64,000 nt of DNA from Xanthobacteraceae bacterium (GCA_029266425.1 JAQSWY010000001.1:299344-363343); one strand, 5' to 3'; positions 1 to 8,499 are shown, counted from the first letter of the stretch. Notes: generated by a model from the letters alone, not told the origin. Numbers and translations are program-made.

Positions 1-549
1 TTCATCGAGACATTCCAGCCGGATCCGGCCTATTCCGAGCGCAAGGCGATGCGGGCATGGGCTCGGCTCTCCACCGTCGAGCGGGCCGAGGCCCTGGCTG
101 GCCTGCCGCGCTACCTCGCCCATTGCCGAGCCATCAAGCGGCGTGTCTGCGATCCCGCGTCGTTCCTGAACGAACGGCGCTGGAAGAACTTTCCTGCCAT
201 CCACACCAAGGCTGAGCCGGCTCCGCGACCGATCGAGGATGACCCGATCAAGCGGGCCGTGCTGTGGGCGATGTCCGGTGCGGCCGATCGCTCGCAATGG
301 GTGTTCGTCGAGGAAGGAACCGACGCCTGGGCGGCATGGCATGCAGCCTATCGGCAAGCTGGCTTCGCCAATCGCTTCACCATGGGGCGGCACGAGCTGG
401 TGCGCGGCAGCGACGGCGGCTGGGTGCAGAGCGAGCACAAGGGCCGAACCTTCCCGCAGCGCTATCCGCCCAAGGGCGACGGCGGCAAGACCGGCCCGCC
501 GGGCGGGATGACGGAAGCGGATCGGGATGTGTTGCGGCAAGGGATTTGA
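1..549 (+). CDS. Phage replication-like protein, C-terminal part (5' end outside window)
   Basis: The reading frame is open from base 1, so the gene begins left of the window; the first internal ATG is at 49. About 180 residues are visible. The stretch with a conserved arginine/tyrosine-rich helix followed by an FLNERRW motif resembles the C-terminal region of replication or helicase-loader-like proteins often found just before the packaging genes of alphaproteobacterial prophages. The end is Gly/Pro-rich and probably disordered. No catalytic motif is visible, so a role in phage DNA replication is inference from position and general resemblance. Confidence 0.6.
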   Translation, partial: FIETFQPDPAYSERKAMRAWARLSTVERAEALAGLPRYLAHCRAIKRRVCDPASFLNERRWKNFPAIHTKAEPAPRPIEDDPIKRAVLWAMSGAADRSQWVFVEEGTDAWAAWHAAYRQAGFANRFTMGRHELVRGSDGGWVQSEHKGRTFPQRYPPKGDGGKTGPPGGMTEADRDVLRQGI

Positions 550-559
550 GGAGGCGAGT

Positions 560-1216
560 ATGGCAAGGCGCGGAAGGCCGAGGAAGCAGGGCAAGCGGTT
601 CCCTTCGGGGAAGCTTTCCCAAAAGCCGCGAGATGTGCGGGATGTGGTGTGCGCGCAGCCGCACCGGCGTGGCCTCGCCGAGGATCTGCGCAAGGATCAG
701 CGGGCGGCGACGGAGATCGGCCGCATGTTCCTGAGCGGTGTGATCTCCGAGGCGAAGTATTGGGCCGCCGAGCGCTGGCGCGGTGTGGTGCGGGAGTTCC
801 ATGTCGTGCTCGCCACGCCCATGCAGACGAGCTCGGCGCTCGCCGGCATGGTGGCGCCCGGTATGGAACAGCCGATGGAGGCCGATCATCTCGCAGCGGA
901 GTGCCCCGAGTCGGAGGTGCAGAAGCGCGCTCGTGTGCTGAAGGCGCACGGCGCTGCGATGCGGGCGATCCGGGCTTTGCCCGAGGCCAGCAACGTGTTC
1001 GCCGTTCTGGAAGCGGTGGTGATCAAAGACGAGCCTTGTCGTGACGATGATTTGCGGTTGCTCCGATCGGGGCTTTTGGCCTTCTGCCGGCTCTGGCGCA
1101 TGGAGGATCGAGCACCGGGCGAGGAACCCGACGTCAGGGTGTCTGGCGTGCGTGCTGAGCGGCCTTCATGGGGACATGATGAAAAAGAAGTCCGGATTGT
1201 CTATTCCAATCCTTGA
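560..1216 (+). CDS. Hypothetical phage protein, basic N-terminus
   Basis: A 218-residue protein. ATG 560 is preferred over the upstream in-frame start at 527 because GAGGAGG lies just upstream. The N-terminus is strongly basic (ARRGRPRKQGKR), consistent with nucleic-acid binding. A helical middle (EIGRMFLSGVISEAKYWAAE) and a helical C-terminal half follow. I recognise no family. It follows the replication-like gene within about 10 bases and is probably co-transcribed. It may be a late-gene regulator or a terminase-associated DNA-binding protein, but nothing in the sequence proves this. Confidence 0.6.
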   Translation: MARRGRPRKQGKRFPSGKLSQKPRDVRDVVCAQPHRRGLAEDLRKDQRAATEIGRMFLSGVISEAKYWAAERWRGVVREFHVVLATPMQTSSALAGMVAPGMEQPMEADHLAAECPESEVQKRARVLKAHGAAMRAIRALPEASNVFAVLEAVVIKDEPCRDDDLRLLRSGLLAFCRLWRMEDRAPGEEPDVRVSGVRAERPSWGHDEKEVRIVYSNP

Positions 1217-1267
1217 CGCTTTTTGCCAAATCAGATTACGACTACCTAAATTGATAATGAGGATGGT

Positions 1268-1303
1268 ATGCCCGGAGCGGAGACGCGGCCGGGCATAGTT
1301 GTT
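1268..1303 (+). terminator. Possible terminator hairpin
   Basis: Eight-base perfect arms ATGCCCGG (1268-1275) and CCGGGCAT (1289-1296) are followed by a short T-rich stretch (AGTTGTTT). It lies 50 bases after the preceding stop codon and upstream of the small RiPP-like gene, so it may insulate that gene from read-through. The T-run is weak. Confidence 0.4.
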
Positions 1304-1407
1304 TCTGGAGGGCGGCATGGTCCGGTATCACCCCTCCTTGACTTGCCGCCGTCTTCAGCGATCCTAATGGCGCTCAACCCATGGTGAGCGTTACTTAGGG
1401 GGACGAT

Positions 1408-1527
1408 ATGCGGAAGATCTATACGGCACCTGTCCTTGCAAAGGCCGGCACGCTTTCGGCGGTGACGGCAGGCGCGGCCTTCTCCGGAAAGAAGGGCAAG
1501 CCAGGGCCGGTCCAGAACGGCACCTGA
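1408..1527 (+). CDS. Orphan RiPP precursor with lasso-peptide-type leader
   Basis: This 39-codon gene has a good ribosome binding site (AGGGGGA) a few bases before ATG 1408 and a hairpin terminator shortly after its stop. Residues 5-20 match the lasso leader signature YxxPxLxxxGxxxxxT exactly (Y5, P8, L10, G14, T20). Thr20 would be the penultimate leader residue, so the core would start at Gly22, as in lasso peptides. The putative 18-residue core GAAFSGKKGKPGPVQNGT has no Asp or Glu at positions 7-9, so the usual macrolactam ring cannot form. No B1, B2 or C maturation gene is in the window. A possible sigma70-like promoter (TTGACT at 1338, TCCTAA at 1362) lies upstream. It may be a cryptic RiPP or a leader-mimicking peptide. 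Confidence 0.65.
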   Translation: MRKIYTAPVLAKAGTLSAVTAGAAFSGKKGKPGPVQNGT

Positions 1528-1553
1528 CCGCTTCCTCATCCGGGAGCATTCTC

Positions 1554-1586
1554 AAAGGCCCGAGCGGAAACGCTTCGGGCCTTTTC
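1554..1586 (+). terminator. Rho-independent terminator after the RiPP-like gene
   Basis: The AAAGGCCCGA arm pairs with TCGGGCCTTT, the stem continues through GCG/CGC with one bulged T, the loop is GAAA, and a T-run follows. It lies 27 bases past the stop at 1527 and before the HNH gene, so the small gene appears to be its own transcription unit. Confidence 0.75.
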
Positions 1587-1606
1587 TATTCTGAGGTGTT
1601 CCCTCC

Positions 1607-1966
1607 ATGCCACGCCTCAAGGCGCTGCCCTCTCGCATCTCACCTGCGCTATCGCGCATTGCAATCCAAACCAGCGACGAACGGCAGCGCACACAGTTGC
1701 GTCGCACGTCCGCACCGTGGCGTGCCTGGTACGACACCGAGCGCTGGCGGAAGAAGCGCATCGCCATCTTCACCCGCGATCTGTTCACCTGCCGTATGCG
1801 CGGCTGCGGTCGCATTGAAGGCAACACCTCTCAACTCGTGTGCGATCACATCGTGCCGCACCGAGGCGATGAGCGCCTGTTCTGGGATGACGCGAACCTG
1901 CAGACCCTCTGCAAGCCCTGCCACGATCGGCTGAAGCAGATCGAGGAGCGCCGGGCCGTCCGGTGA
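1607..1966 (+). CDS. HNH homing-type endonuclease of the packaging module
   Basis: A 119-residue protein with a C-terminal HNH fold: CDHIVPH, an asparagine in DDANLQTLC, and CKPCHD give the His-Asn-His metal site, and Cys residues (CRMRGCG, CxxC) form a structural zinc site. HNH proteins directly upstream of terminase genes in HK97-type phages stimulate terminase cleavage at cos sites. Its position immediately before the terminase small subunit fits that role. The start is supported by GAGG upstream of ATG 1607. Confidence 0.88.
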   Translation: MPRLKALPSRISPALSRIAIQTSDERQRTQLRRTSAPWRAWYDTERWRKKRIAIFTRDLFTCRMRGCGRIEGNTSQLVCDHIVPHRGDERLFWDDANLQTLCKPCHDRLKQIEERRAVR

Positions 1967-2051
1967 CGCCAAGCACGGGGAGGGGGGTGCAAAAGTCTGG
2001 AAGCCTCTTCTCGTCCCGACCCGCGCCCTTACCGTTCGGAGTTTTTTTCCT

Positions 2052-2543
2052 GTGGCTGACGAGAATTCCGAACCCCGCCCCGATGTCGATCTGTTCGGCG
2101 CGCCGATCGCGCCGATACGAGATCGCCGCGGCCGGCCGTCTTTCAAGAAAGACAAGGAAAATCAAGAGTTTGTTGCGATACGCGCGGCGGCCGGCTGGTC
2201 GCAGAGGCGGATCGCCGAGAACATGGGCGTCGATGAGAAGACGCTCCGGAAGTATTTTTCCCGCGAGCTCGAATACGGCGCGGTGCTTACCGAGGGCGTC
2301 ATGCTCGACGTGCTCATGAAGCTGGTGCGCGAAGGCAAGGTCCAGGCGATCAAGCAGCTCTACGCTATGATCAAAACCGCCGCGCCGGCTGCGCCCCGCA
2401 ACCATGCCGACGCGGAGGACGACGAGCCGGAGGCCGAGGATAAGCCGAAGGCGCTCGGCAAGAAGGAGCAGGCGCTGCAGGACGCGCAGATGATCCCTGA
2501 TGACTACGGGGACATCTTCGCGAAGATGGGCCGGCGGCACTGA
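2052..2543 (+). CDS. Terminase small subunit-like protein
   Basis: A 163-residue protein starting at GTG 2052. The middle (about residues 45-75) is a helix-turn-helix (AAGWSQRRIAENMGVDEKTL), followed by an acidic, low-complexity linker and a C-terminal tail. Small terminase subunits bind the packaging site through such a domain and hand the DNA to the large subunit. The stop overlaps the large-subunit start (TGATG), indicating translational coupling. Assignment rests on position and the HTH; the sequence itself is not strongly family-diagnostic. Confidence 0.75.
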   Translation: MADENSEPRPDVDLFGAPIAPIRDRRGRPSFKKDKENQEFVAIRAAAGWSQRRIAENMGVDEKTLRKYFSRELEYGAVLTEGVMLDVLMKLVREGKVQAIKQLYAMIKTAAPAAPRNHADAEDDEPEAEDKPKALGKKEQALQDAQMIPDDYGDIFAKMGRRH

Positions 2544-4261
2544 TGCCCGAGGGCATTTCGTTCGCTTGCCCCGACTGGTTCGACAAGCTGAAGGCCGGGC
2601 AGACGCCTATTCCGGTGCTGCCGCTCGACGAGGTGCTCGCCGAGTGCGCGGTGGCCCTGTTCAACAAGCTGCGTATTCCGGACATCCCCGGCATGCCGAC
2701 CATGGGCGAGGCGGCCGGGGAGTGGATGCGCGACATCGTGCGCGCGGCCTTCGGATCGATCGATCCGAGGTCTGGCGAGCGCTTCGTTGGCGAGTTGTTC
2801 AACCTGGTGCCGAAGAAGAACGGCAAGACGACGAACGCGGCGGCGCTCGGCCTCATCGCGCTGATGATGAACCGCCGGCCGAACATCGACGGCGTCATCA
2901 TTGGGCCGACGCAGGAGGTGGCCGACAAGTGCTTCATGCAGGCATGCGCCATGATCGAGGCGGATGCCTATCTGTCGCGGCGGTTCAAGGTCATCGACCA
3001 CAAGAAGACGATCGTCGATCTACATGTCGACGAGCGCACGGGTGTTCGCATGAATGCCCGGCTCAAGATCAAGAGCTTCGATCCGAAGGTGGTCACCGGC
3101 TCGATCCCGGCCTTCGCGATCCTTGATGAGCTGCACGTCATGGCGGAATCGCCCTCCGCCAGGCGCGTGCTCGGCCAGATCCGCGGCGGCATGATCACCA
3201 ATCCGGAAAGCCTGCTGATCATCATCACCACGCAGTCTGAGGTGCCGCCGTTCGGCATCTTCAAGGAGGAGCTGCAGTACGCCCGCGCGGTGCGCGACGG
3301 TAAGATCACCGAGGGCGTCAGGATGCTGCCGGTGCTCTACGAATTCCCAGAGGCGATGCAGCTCGATCCGACGCTGCCGTGGAAAGACACGAAGAACTGG
3401 AGTTTGGTGCTGCCTAACCTCGGCCGCTCGCTGAGCGTCGACCGCCTCAATGGCGAGTGGCAGACCGAGTGGAAGAAGGGCGAGGAGGCGGCGCGCCGCT
3501 GGGCCAGCCAGCATCTCAATATCGAGATCGGCATGGCGATGCACGATGATCGCTGGATCGGCGCCGACTTCTGGACCGAGGCGACCGACCGGCGCGTCAC
3601 GCTCGACTACATCAAGGCGAATGCCGACGTCTGCGTGGTCGGCGGCGATGTCGGCGGCCTCGACGATCTGTGGGGCCTCGCCGTCATCGGGCGGCACAAG
3701 GTCACCCGGCACTGGATGCTGTGGGCAAAAGCCTGGGCGCAGAAGAAGGTGCTGGAGCGGCATAAGGAGATCGTCAGCAAGCTCGCCGATTTCGAGGCGG
3801 AGCGCACGCTGGTCATATGCGAGCGCGTCACGCAAGACGCCGAGGAGGCCGCGCAGATCATCGTTGATCTCTGGCAGGAAGGGCTCTTGCCGGATGCGAA
3901 CGCGATCGGCCTGGACCCGGCCGGCGTTCCCGCGCTCCTCGAGGAGCTCGCCTCCTACGGCATCGGCGAGCCGATGGTGGCGGCGGTGACGCAGGGTTAC
4001 CGGCTTTCCTCGGCGATATTCGGCACAGAGCGAAAGCTCGCCGACGGTACGATGAAGCACGGCGGCTCGGCACTGCTGCGCTGGTGCGTCGAGAATGCCC
4101 GATGTGAGCAACGCGGCAGCAATGTCTACATCGAGAAGCGGACCGGCAGCTCGAAGATCGACCCGCTGATGGCGAGCTTCAACGCTGTCGAAATGATGAG
4201 CCGCAACCCGGTTGCCAAGAGCCGTATCGATGACTTCCTCGCGAACCCGGTGCACTCATGA
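2543..4261 (+). CDS. Phage terminase large subunit
   Basis: A 572-residue packaging motor. The N-terminal ATPase half has a Walker A loop near residues 88-97 (LVPKKNGKTT) and a Walker B-like stretch around residues 185-197 (PAFAILDELH, acidic pair). The C-terminal half carries the RNase H-like nuclease, beginning with VVGGDVGG near residue 366 as the first metal-binding aspartate. Length fits the HK97/P27-like TerL families. It cleaves concatemers and pumps DNA through the portal. Its stop overlaps the portal start (ATGATG) at 4258-4261. Confidence 0.95.
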   Translation: MPEGISFACPDWFDKLKAGQTPIPVLPLDEVLAECAVALFNKLRIPDIPGMPTMGEAAGEWMRDIVRAAFGSIDPRSGERFVGELFNLVPKKNGKTTNAAALGLIALMMNRRPNIDGVIIGPTQEVADKCFMQACAMIEADAYLSRRFKVIDHKKTIVDLHVDERTGVRMNARLKIKSFDPKVVTGSIPAFAILDELHVMAESPSARRVLGQIRGGMITNPESLLIIITTQSEVPPFGIFKEELQYARAVRDGKITEGVRMLPVLYEFPEAMQLDPTLPWKDTKNWSLVLPNLGRSLSVDRLNGEWQTEWKKGEEAARRWASQHLNIEIGMAMHDDRWIGADFWTEATDRRVTLDYIKANADVCVVGGDVGGLDDLWGLAVIGRHKVTRHWMLWAKAWAQKKVLERHKEIVSKLADFEAERTLVICERVTQDAEEAAQIIVDLWQEGLLPDANAIGLDPAGVPALLEELASYGIGEPMVAAVTQGYRLSSAIFGTERKLADGTMKHGGSALLRWCVENARCEQRGSNVYIEKRTGSSKIDPLMASFNAVEMMSRNPVAKSRIDDFLANPVHS

Positions 4262-5496
4262 TGCGAAGCACGAAGCTCACCCTTGCTTCGCGTCTGAAGC
4301 AGGTGATCCGGGCCGGGTTCGGATTGCGAGACGCTGAATCTTGGCGAGTTGCCTTCCCGGCCATGACGGCTTCCGGAAAGGCCGTCACACCAGAAGGCTC
4401 GATGCGGATCGCTGCTGCTTGGGCGTGCATGCGATTGCTGTCAGAGACTGTGGCGACCCTTCCGTTCATGCTTTATCGCACGGCGGCGGACGGTAGCCGC
4501 ACGATCGCTGCCGATGACCCGCTCTATGCTTTGATCCATGACTCACCCAGTGCCGACTACACTGCCGTCGAGTTTTGGGAAGGTGTGGTTCTTTCCTTGT
4601 GCTTGGGAGGCAACTCTTATTCAAAGAAAGAGATGATCGGCAATCGTCTCGTCGCTTTGACGCCGCTGTCTACTGATCTCATGCAGGTTTCGCGCAACGA
4701 GCGCGGCGCGCGCGTCTATCGCTACTCGGACCCGAAGGGCTTCCGAACCTATGGCGAGGACGAGATCTTCCACGTGCGCGGCTTCGGCGGCGCTGGCGAT
4801 GTCGGCCTCTCGCCGATCGCCTTCGCCCGGCAGTCCATGGGCACGGCGCTCGCGGCCGACGAGATGGCCGGATCGATGTTCGCGAACGGCATCCGGCCGA
4901 CCGGCTTCCTTACAGTCAACGAGGTATTGAAACCCGAGCAGCGGAAGCAGCTCCGCGAGAACATTGTCGAGCCTTATGTCGGCAGCTCAAACGCTGGTGG
5001 CGTCATGGTGCTTGAGGCCGGTGTTACGTTCCAGCCCGTTACCATGACGCCGGAGGACAGCCAGTTTCTTGAAACCAGGCAGTTCCATGTCGAGGAGATT
5101 TGTCGCTGGTTCCGTGTGCCGCCCTTCATGGTCGGCCATACGCAGAATTCGACCAGCTGGGGTTCGGGCCTTGAGCAGCAGCTGATCGGCTTCCTTACCT
5201 TCTCGCTACGCCCATACCTCTCCCGCATCGAGCAGGCGGTGCAGCGCTCGCTCATCCCGGCGACGCTGCGCGCGACGCTGAAACCGGAATTCAAGGTCGA
5301 AGGCCTGCTCCGCACCGACAGCGCCGCTCGCGCCGCCTTCTACACCGTGATGGTGCAGAACGGGATCATGACGCGCAACGAGGTGCGCCGGCTGGAAAAC
5401 CTGCCGCCGCTCCCCGGCGGCGATGTTCTCACCGTGCAGTCACAGAACGTGCCGCTCGGACACAATGGCGGGCCGCCGCTCGACGACGAGGACTGA
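4258..5496 (+). CDS. HK97-family portal protein
   Basis: A 412-residue protein typical of HK97-type portals, which form the dodecameric DNA gate at one capsid vertex and bind terminase and head-tail connectors. Family features seen are the early AWACMRLLSETVATLPF helix, the YSKKEM wing region, HTQNSTSWGSGLEQ near the channel, and the Pro/Gly-rich C-terminus (GHNGGPPLDDED). Codon use at the 5' end (4258-4700) is slightly less GC-rich than the rest. It overlaps terL by four bases and is followed closely by the protease. Confidence 0.95.
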   Translation: MMRSTKLTLASRLKQVIRAGFGLRDAESWRVAFPAMTASGKAVTPEGSMRIAAAWACMRLLSETVATLPFMLYRTAADGSRTIAADDPLYALIHDSPSADYTAVEFWEGVVLSLCLGGNSYSKKEMIGNRLVALTPLSTDLMQVSRNERGARVYRYSDPKGFRTYGEDEIFHVRGFGGAGDVGLSPIAFARQSMGTALAADEMAGSMFANGIRPTGFLTVNEVLKPEQRKQLRENIVEPYVGSSNAGGVMVLEAGVTFQPVTMTPEDSQFLETRQFHVEEICRWFRVPPFMVGHTQNSTSWGSGLEQQLIGFLTFSLRPYLSRIEQAVQRSLIPATLRATLKPEFKVEGLLRTDSAARAAFYTVMVQNGIMTRNEVRRLENLPPLPGGDVLTVQSQNVPLGHNGGPPLDDED

Positions 5497-5501
5497 CACC
5501 C

Positions 5502-6176
5502 ATGAAGACCAAGGCATTCGCCCTGCAGGTCAAAGACCTGTCGGAAGACGGCACCTTTGAGGGCTACGGCTCGGTGTTCGGTGTCCGCGACAGCTACAAT
5601 GAGAGCGTCGAGGCCGGCGCTTTCACCAACAGCCTGGCGAAGCACAAGCGCGCCGGCACCATGCCGCTGATGCTTTGGCAGCACGATCCGTGGACGCCGA
5701 TCGGCGTCTGGGAGGATCTCGCCGAGGATCGCAAGGGGCTATGGGGCAAGGGCCACCTTCTCGCCGGCGTGCAGAAGGCGGACGAGGCCAAGATCCTCTT
5801 GAAGGCCGGTGCCATCCGCGGCCTGTCGATCGGCTATCGCGAGGTGGACACCCAGCCCGCCGAGGGCAGCGGCCCCCGCAAGCTGATGGAAGTCGACCTC
5901 CTCGAGGTGTCGATCGTCAGCTTCCCGGCCAATCCGAAGGCGACCGTCAAGTCCGAACGCATGGAGGAGTTCGCCCGCCGGCTGCGCGATGGCGATCCCA
6001 TGCCGGTGAAAGAATTCGAGGATCTCCTGCGCGAGGCAGGGATCCCGAAGGCCATGGCCGTACAGATCGCCTCTGTCGGCTATGCGAAGGCCATTCGGAG
6101 CGAGTCCGAGGGCAAGGCGAATAACCCGGCCATCGGCGAGCTGCGCGCCGCCGTCTCGGCCTTCCTTCCCCGCTAA
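5502..6176 (+). CDS. HK97-family prohead maturation protease
   Basis: A 224-residue serine protease of the U35/herpes assemblin-like fold. The catalytic His is in LMLWQHD (His61) and the Ser in IRGLSIGY (Ser109); the conserved VDLLEVSIVSFPAN strand follows. It removes the delta (scaffold) domain of the capsid protein during prohead maturation. It sits five bases after the portal stop and immediately before the capsid gene, the canonical order. Confidence 0.94.
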   Translation: MKTKAFALQVKDLSEDGTFEGYGSVFGVRDSYNESVEAGAFTNSLAKHKRAGTMPLMLWQHDPWTPIGVWEDLAEDRKGLWGKGHLLAGVQKADEAKILLKAGAIRGLSIGYREVDTQPAEGSGPRKLMEVDLLEVSIVSFPANPKATVKSERMEEFARRLRDGDPMPVKEFEDLLREAGIPKAMAVQIASVGYAKAIRSESEGKANNPAIGELRAAVSAFLPR

Positions 6177-6187
6177 GGAACACTCCC

Positions 6188-7510
6188 ATGAAAATCAACT
6201 ATCGAGCCCTTGGGCTCCTCGCCTTCGTGTGCCTGGCACTCGTCGGCCTCTACCTGCTCGCGCCGGACGCACACGCCATGGGCATCGTTGCCGCCACGGC
6301 TGCGGCCGGCGCCAGCGAAGCGGATCTCGCCCAGCTTGCCGTCGAGCTGAAGAAGGCGGCCGACGAGGTGAAGAAGCAGGCCGAGACCACGAACACCGAG
6401 ATCAAGAACCTCGGTGTGGTCACCGCTGAGACCAAGAGGGCGGCCGATGAAGCTCTGATCAAGCACAACGAACTGTCCGCCCGCCTCACCGAGATCGAGC
6501 AGAAGATGGTTCGCGGTGCCGCCGGGCCGGAGCGTCGCAAGACCCTCGGGGAGATGGTCACCGGCCATGACGATCTGAAGGCCTTCATCAAGGCCGGTGG
6601 CCGTGGCCGCGTGGCGATCCCGGTGAAGGCGATCATCTCGGCGCTCACCACCGATGCCGATGGCTCGGCCGGCGATCTGATCGTGCCGCAGCGTGTCGGC
6701 CTGCTCGCCACGCCGCAGCGTCGCATGACTATCCGCGATCTGCTGATGCCGGGTCGCACCACCTCGAACGCGATCCAGTATCCGAAGGAGACCGGCTTCA
6801 CCAACAGTGCGGCGACCGTCTCGGAAACCTCCGGTGCGGCCAAGCCGCAGTCTGAGATCAAGTTCGATCTGGTGACCACGGCCGTCACCACGATCGCGCA
6901 TTGGGTGCTCGCCACGAAGCAGATCCTCGACGATGTGCCCATGCTGCAGTCCTACATCGACGGGCGCCTGCGCTATGGCCTCGCCTATGTCGAGGAGAAC
7001 CAGCTTCTCAACGGCTCTGGCGCCGGCACCGATCTCAACGGCATCTATACGCAGGCCTCGGCCTACGCCGCGCCGATCGTTCCGACCGCCGCCGGCAACC
7101 TGACCAAGATCGATGTCATTCGCCTTGCCATCCTGCAGGCGTTCCTGGCTGAGTATCCGTCGAACGGCATCGTGATGCACCCGGCGGATTGGGCCGACAT
7201 CGAGCTGACCAAGACCGATGACGGCGCGTATCTGTTCGCCAATCCGCAGGGCGGCACCGAGCCGCGGCTGTGGCGCCTGCCTGTGGTCGAAACCCAGGCG
7301 ATGACGATCGACAAGTTCCTGACCGGCGCCTTCAACATGGGCGCCCAGATCTTCGATCGCGAAGATGCCACGGTCGAGATCTCGACCGAGGACAGCGACA
7401 ACTTCCGCAAGAACCTCGTGACGATCCGCGCCGAGGAGCGTCTGGCGCTCGCGGTCTATCGCCCCGAATCCTTCGTCAAGGGCGACTTCAGCGACGCGCT
7501 CGCCGCCTGA
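6188..7510 (+). CDS. HK97-fold major capsid protein with N-terminal signal-like segment
   Basis: A 440-residue capsid protein. Residues from about 40 to 110 are the charged coiled-coil delta domain; the HK97 fold follows (IVPQRVGLLATPQRRMTIRD, AHWVLATKQILDD, YRPESFVKGDF). The unusual part is the N-terminus: residues 1-30 are a basic start, a long hydrophobic stretch and an AHA motif, resembling a Sec signal peptide or membrane anchor. AAGGA upstream supports ATG 6188; the internal Met31 (6278) has no good ribosome binding site. The head protease may remove the segment together with the delta domain. Confidence 0.93.
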   Translation: MKINYRALGLLAFVCLALVGLYLLAPDAHAMGIVAATAAAGASEADLAQLAVELKKAADEVKKQAETTNTEIKNLGVVTAETKRAADEALIKHNELSARLTEIEQKMVRGAAGPERRKTLGEMVTGHDDLKAFIKAGGRGRVAIPVKAIISALTTDADGSAGDLIVPQRVGLLATPQRRMTIRDLLMPGRTTSNAIQYPKETGFTNSAATVSETSGAAKPQSEIKFDLVTTAVTTIAHWVLATKQILDDVPMLQSYIDGRLRYGLAYVEENQLLNGSGAGTDLNGIYTQASAYAAPIVPTAAGNLTKIDVIRLAILQAFLAEYPSNGIVMHPADWADIELTKTDDGAYLFANPQGGTEPRLWRLPVVETQAMTIDKFLTGAFNMGAQIFDREDATVEISTEDSDNFRKNLVTIRAEERLALAVYRPESFVKGDFSDALAA

Positions 7511-7526
7511 TCGCCTTCCTGCAGCC

Positions 7527-7556
7527 AGCCTCCGGCTTCACCGCCGGAGGCTTTTT
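7527..7556 (+). terminator. Terminator downstream of the capsid gene
   Basis: GCCTCCGG (7528-7535) pairs with CCGGAGGC (7544-7551) and is followed by five T residues. A partial terminator after the capsid gene would raise capsid mRNA relative to the downstream connector genes, a common phage arrangement. Confidence 0.8.
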
Positions 7557-7573
7557 CATGAAGGGACTGCACC

Positions 7574-7807
7574 ATGCGTCTCAAGGCTCTCGACCAGATG
7601 CACGTCAGTGCCGTGAAGTCCGACAGCCTGCGGCCCGGCGAGGAATTCGAGGTGTCCGACAGTATCGGCGCCGATCTCCTCAAGAGGCATCCCGGCAAGT
7701 TCGTCGAGCTTGGCCGCCGCGCCAAGGCCGAGGCAAAGCCCCGCAACAAGGCCGAGCCCGCTCCGTCCAACAAGTCCCCCACCAGGCGGAAGCCCTCCGC
7801 CGATTGA
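7574..7807 (+). CDS. Small phage protein with basic tail
   Basis: A 77-residue protein with AAGGGA before its ATG. The first 50 residues form a compact domain (SLRPGEEFEVSDSIGADLLKR) and the last 30 are Lys/Arg/Pro/Ala-rich and probably disordered. It lies between capsid and head-completion genes. I do not recognise a family. A head accessory or DNA-contacting role is possible but unproven. Confidence 0.7.
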   Translation: MRLKALDQMHVSAVKSDSLRPGEEFEVSDSIGADLLKRHPGKFVELGRRAKAEAKPRNKAEPAPSNKSPTRRKPSAD

Positions 7808-7837
7808 GGCGCGTTCGCGCCGTGAAAGGAGCCTCCC

Positions 7838-8215
7838 GTGCGCCGCTTCAAGGTCACCGTCACCACGGCTGCCGATGGCACCGCGACCGCCTATACCCCT
7901 CGCATCTCCGGCAAGATCCATCAGATCGAATACGTCAAGGATGGCGTGAACGGCTACGCCAATGGCGTCGATTTCACCATCACCGGCGAGGCCACCGGCA
8001 TCAACCTGTGGACCCAGGCGGACGTCAACGTCTCGGCCGTGGTCGCGCCGCGGTTGCCGACGCATTCGCAGGCCGGCGTCGCTTCGCTCTATGCCGCCGG
8101 CGGCACTGCCGTGCAGGACAAGATCGCGCTTGCCGGCGACCGGGTGAAGATCGTTCTCGCCCAGGGTGGCGCCGCCAAGGTCGGCGCCTTCCACGTCGTC
8201 TATGACGACGCCTGA
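7838..8215 (+). CDS. Hypothetical head protein (possible decoration protein)
   Basis: A 125-residue, beta-rich protein starting at GTG 7838 with AAAGGAG upstream. The composition (many Gly, Val, Thr; no transmembrane segment) and position just after the capsid gene suggest a capsid surface or head-vertex protein. No motif proves this. It is separated by only 14 bases from the next gene. Confidence 0.65.
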   Translation: MRRFKVTVTTAADGTATAYTPRISGKIHQIEYVKDGVNGYANGVDFTITGEATGINLWTQADVNVSAVVAPRLPTHSQAGVASLYAAGGTAVQDKIALAGDRVKIVLAQGGAAKVGAFHVVYDDA

Positions 8216-8229
8216 TCGGAGCTTGCGCG

Positions 8230-8499
8230 ATGGCCGTAAAGAGCACGCTCGATGCCTTGCGGGCGACAATGCCCGCAAGCCGGCTGCGGGTGGTAGCGCC
8301 TCACGCCGCGAACAATCTGCCGGATGGCGTGTGCGATGCGCTGTGGATCGGCGGGGCAGGGGACATCACTATCATCGCCGAGGATGACGTTGACGCGGTG
8401 ACGCTGGTCGCTGTCGCGGCCGGCACCACCCTGCCGGTGCGCGCCAAGGCGGTTCGCGTCGCGGGCACCACGGCGACCAACATCGTGGCGCTCTACTGA
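8230..8499 (+). CDS. Spike-base-like protein (RCAP_rcc01079-type)
   Basis: An 89-residue beta protein. From memory it resembles the spike base protein of the Rhodobacter gene transfer agent: an ALWIGGAGDI strand, an acidic stretch, AAGTTLPVRAKAVR and a terminal TGTTATNIVALY are the features of that family. In the gene transfer agent this protein sits at capsid vertices under the head spikes. GGAG precedes the start, and the stop overlaps the next start (TGATG). Confidence 0.65.
   Translation: MAVKSTLDALRATMPASRLRVVAPHAANNLPDGVCDALWIGGAGDITIIAEDDVDAVTLVAVAAGTTLPVRAKAVRVAGTTATNIVALY

Noticed and set aside
1246..1539. Reverse-strand frame of 97 codons over the RiPP-like gene
   Set aside because: No ribosome binding site, and the forward small gene has start, leader motif and terminator.
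3020..4255. Long reverse-strand reading frame of 411 codons
   Set aside because: Lies entirely antisense to the terminase large subunit, is His/Arg/Asp-rich without domains, and is a shadow of GC-rich codon bias.
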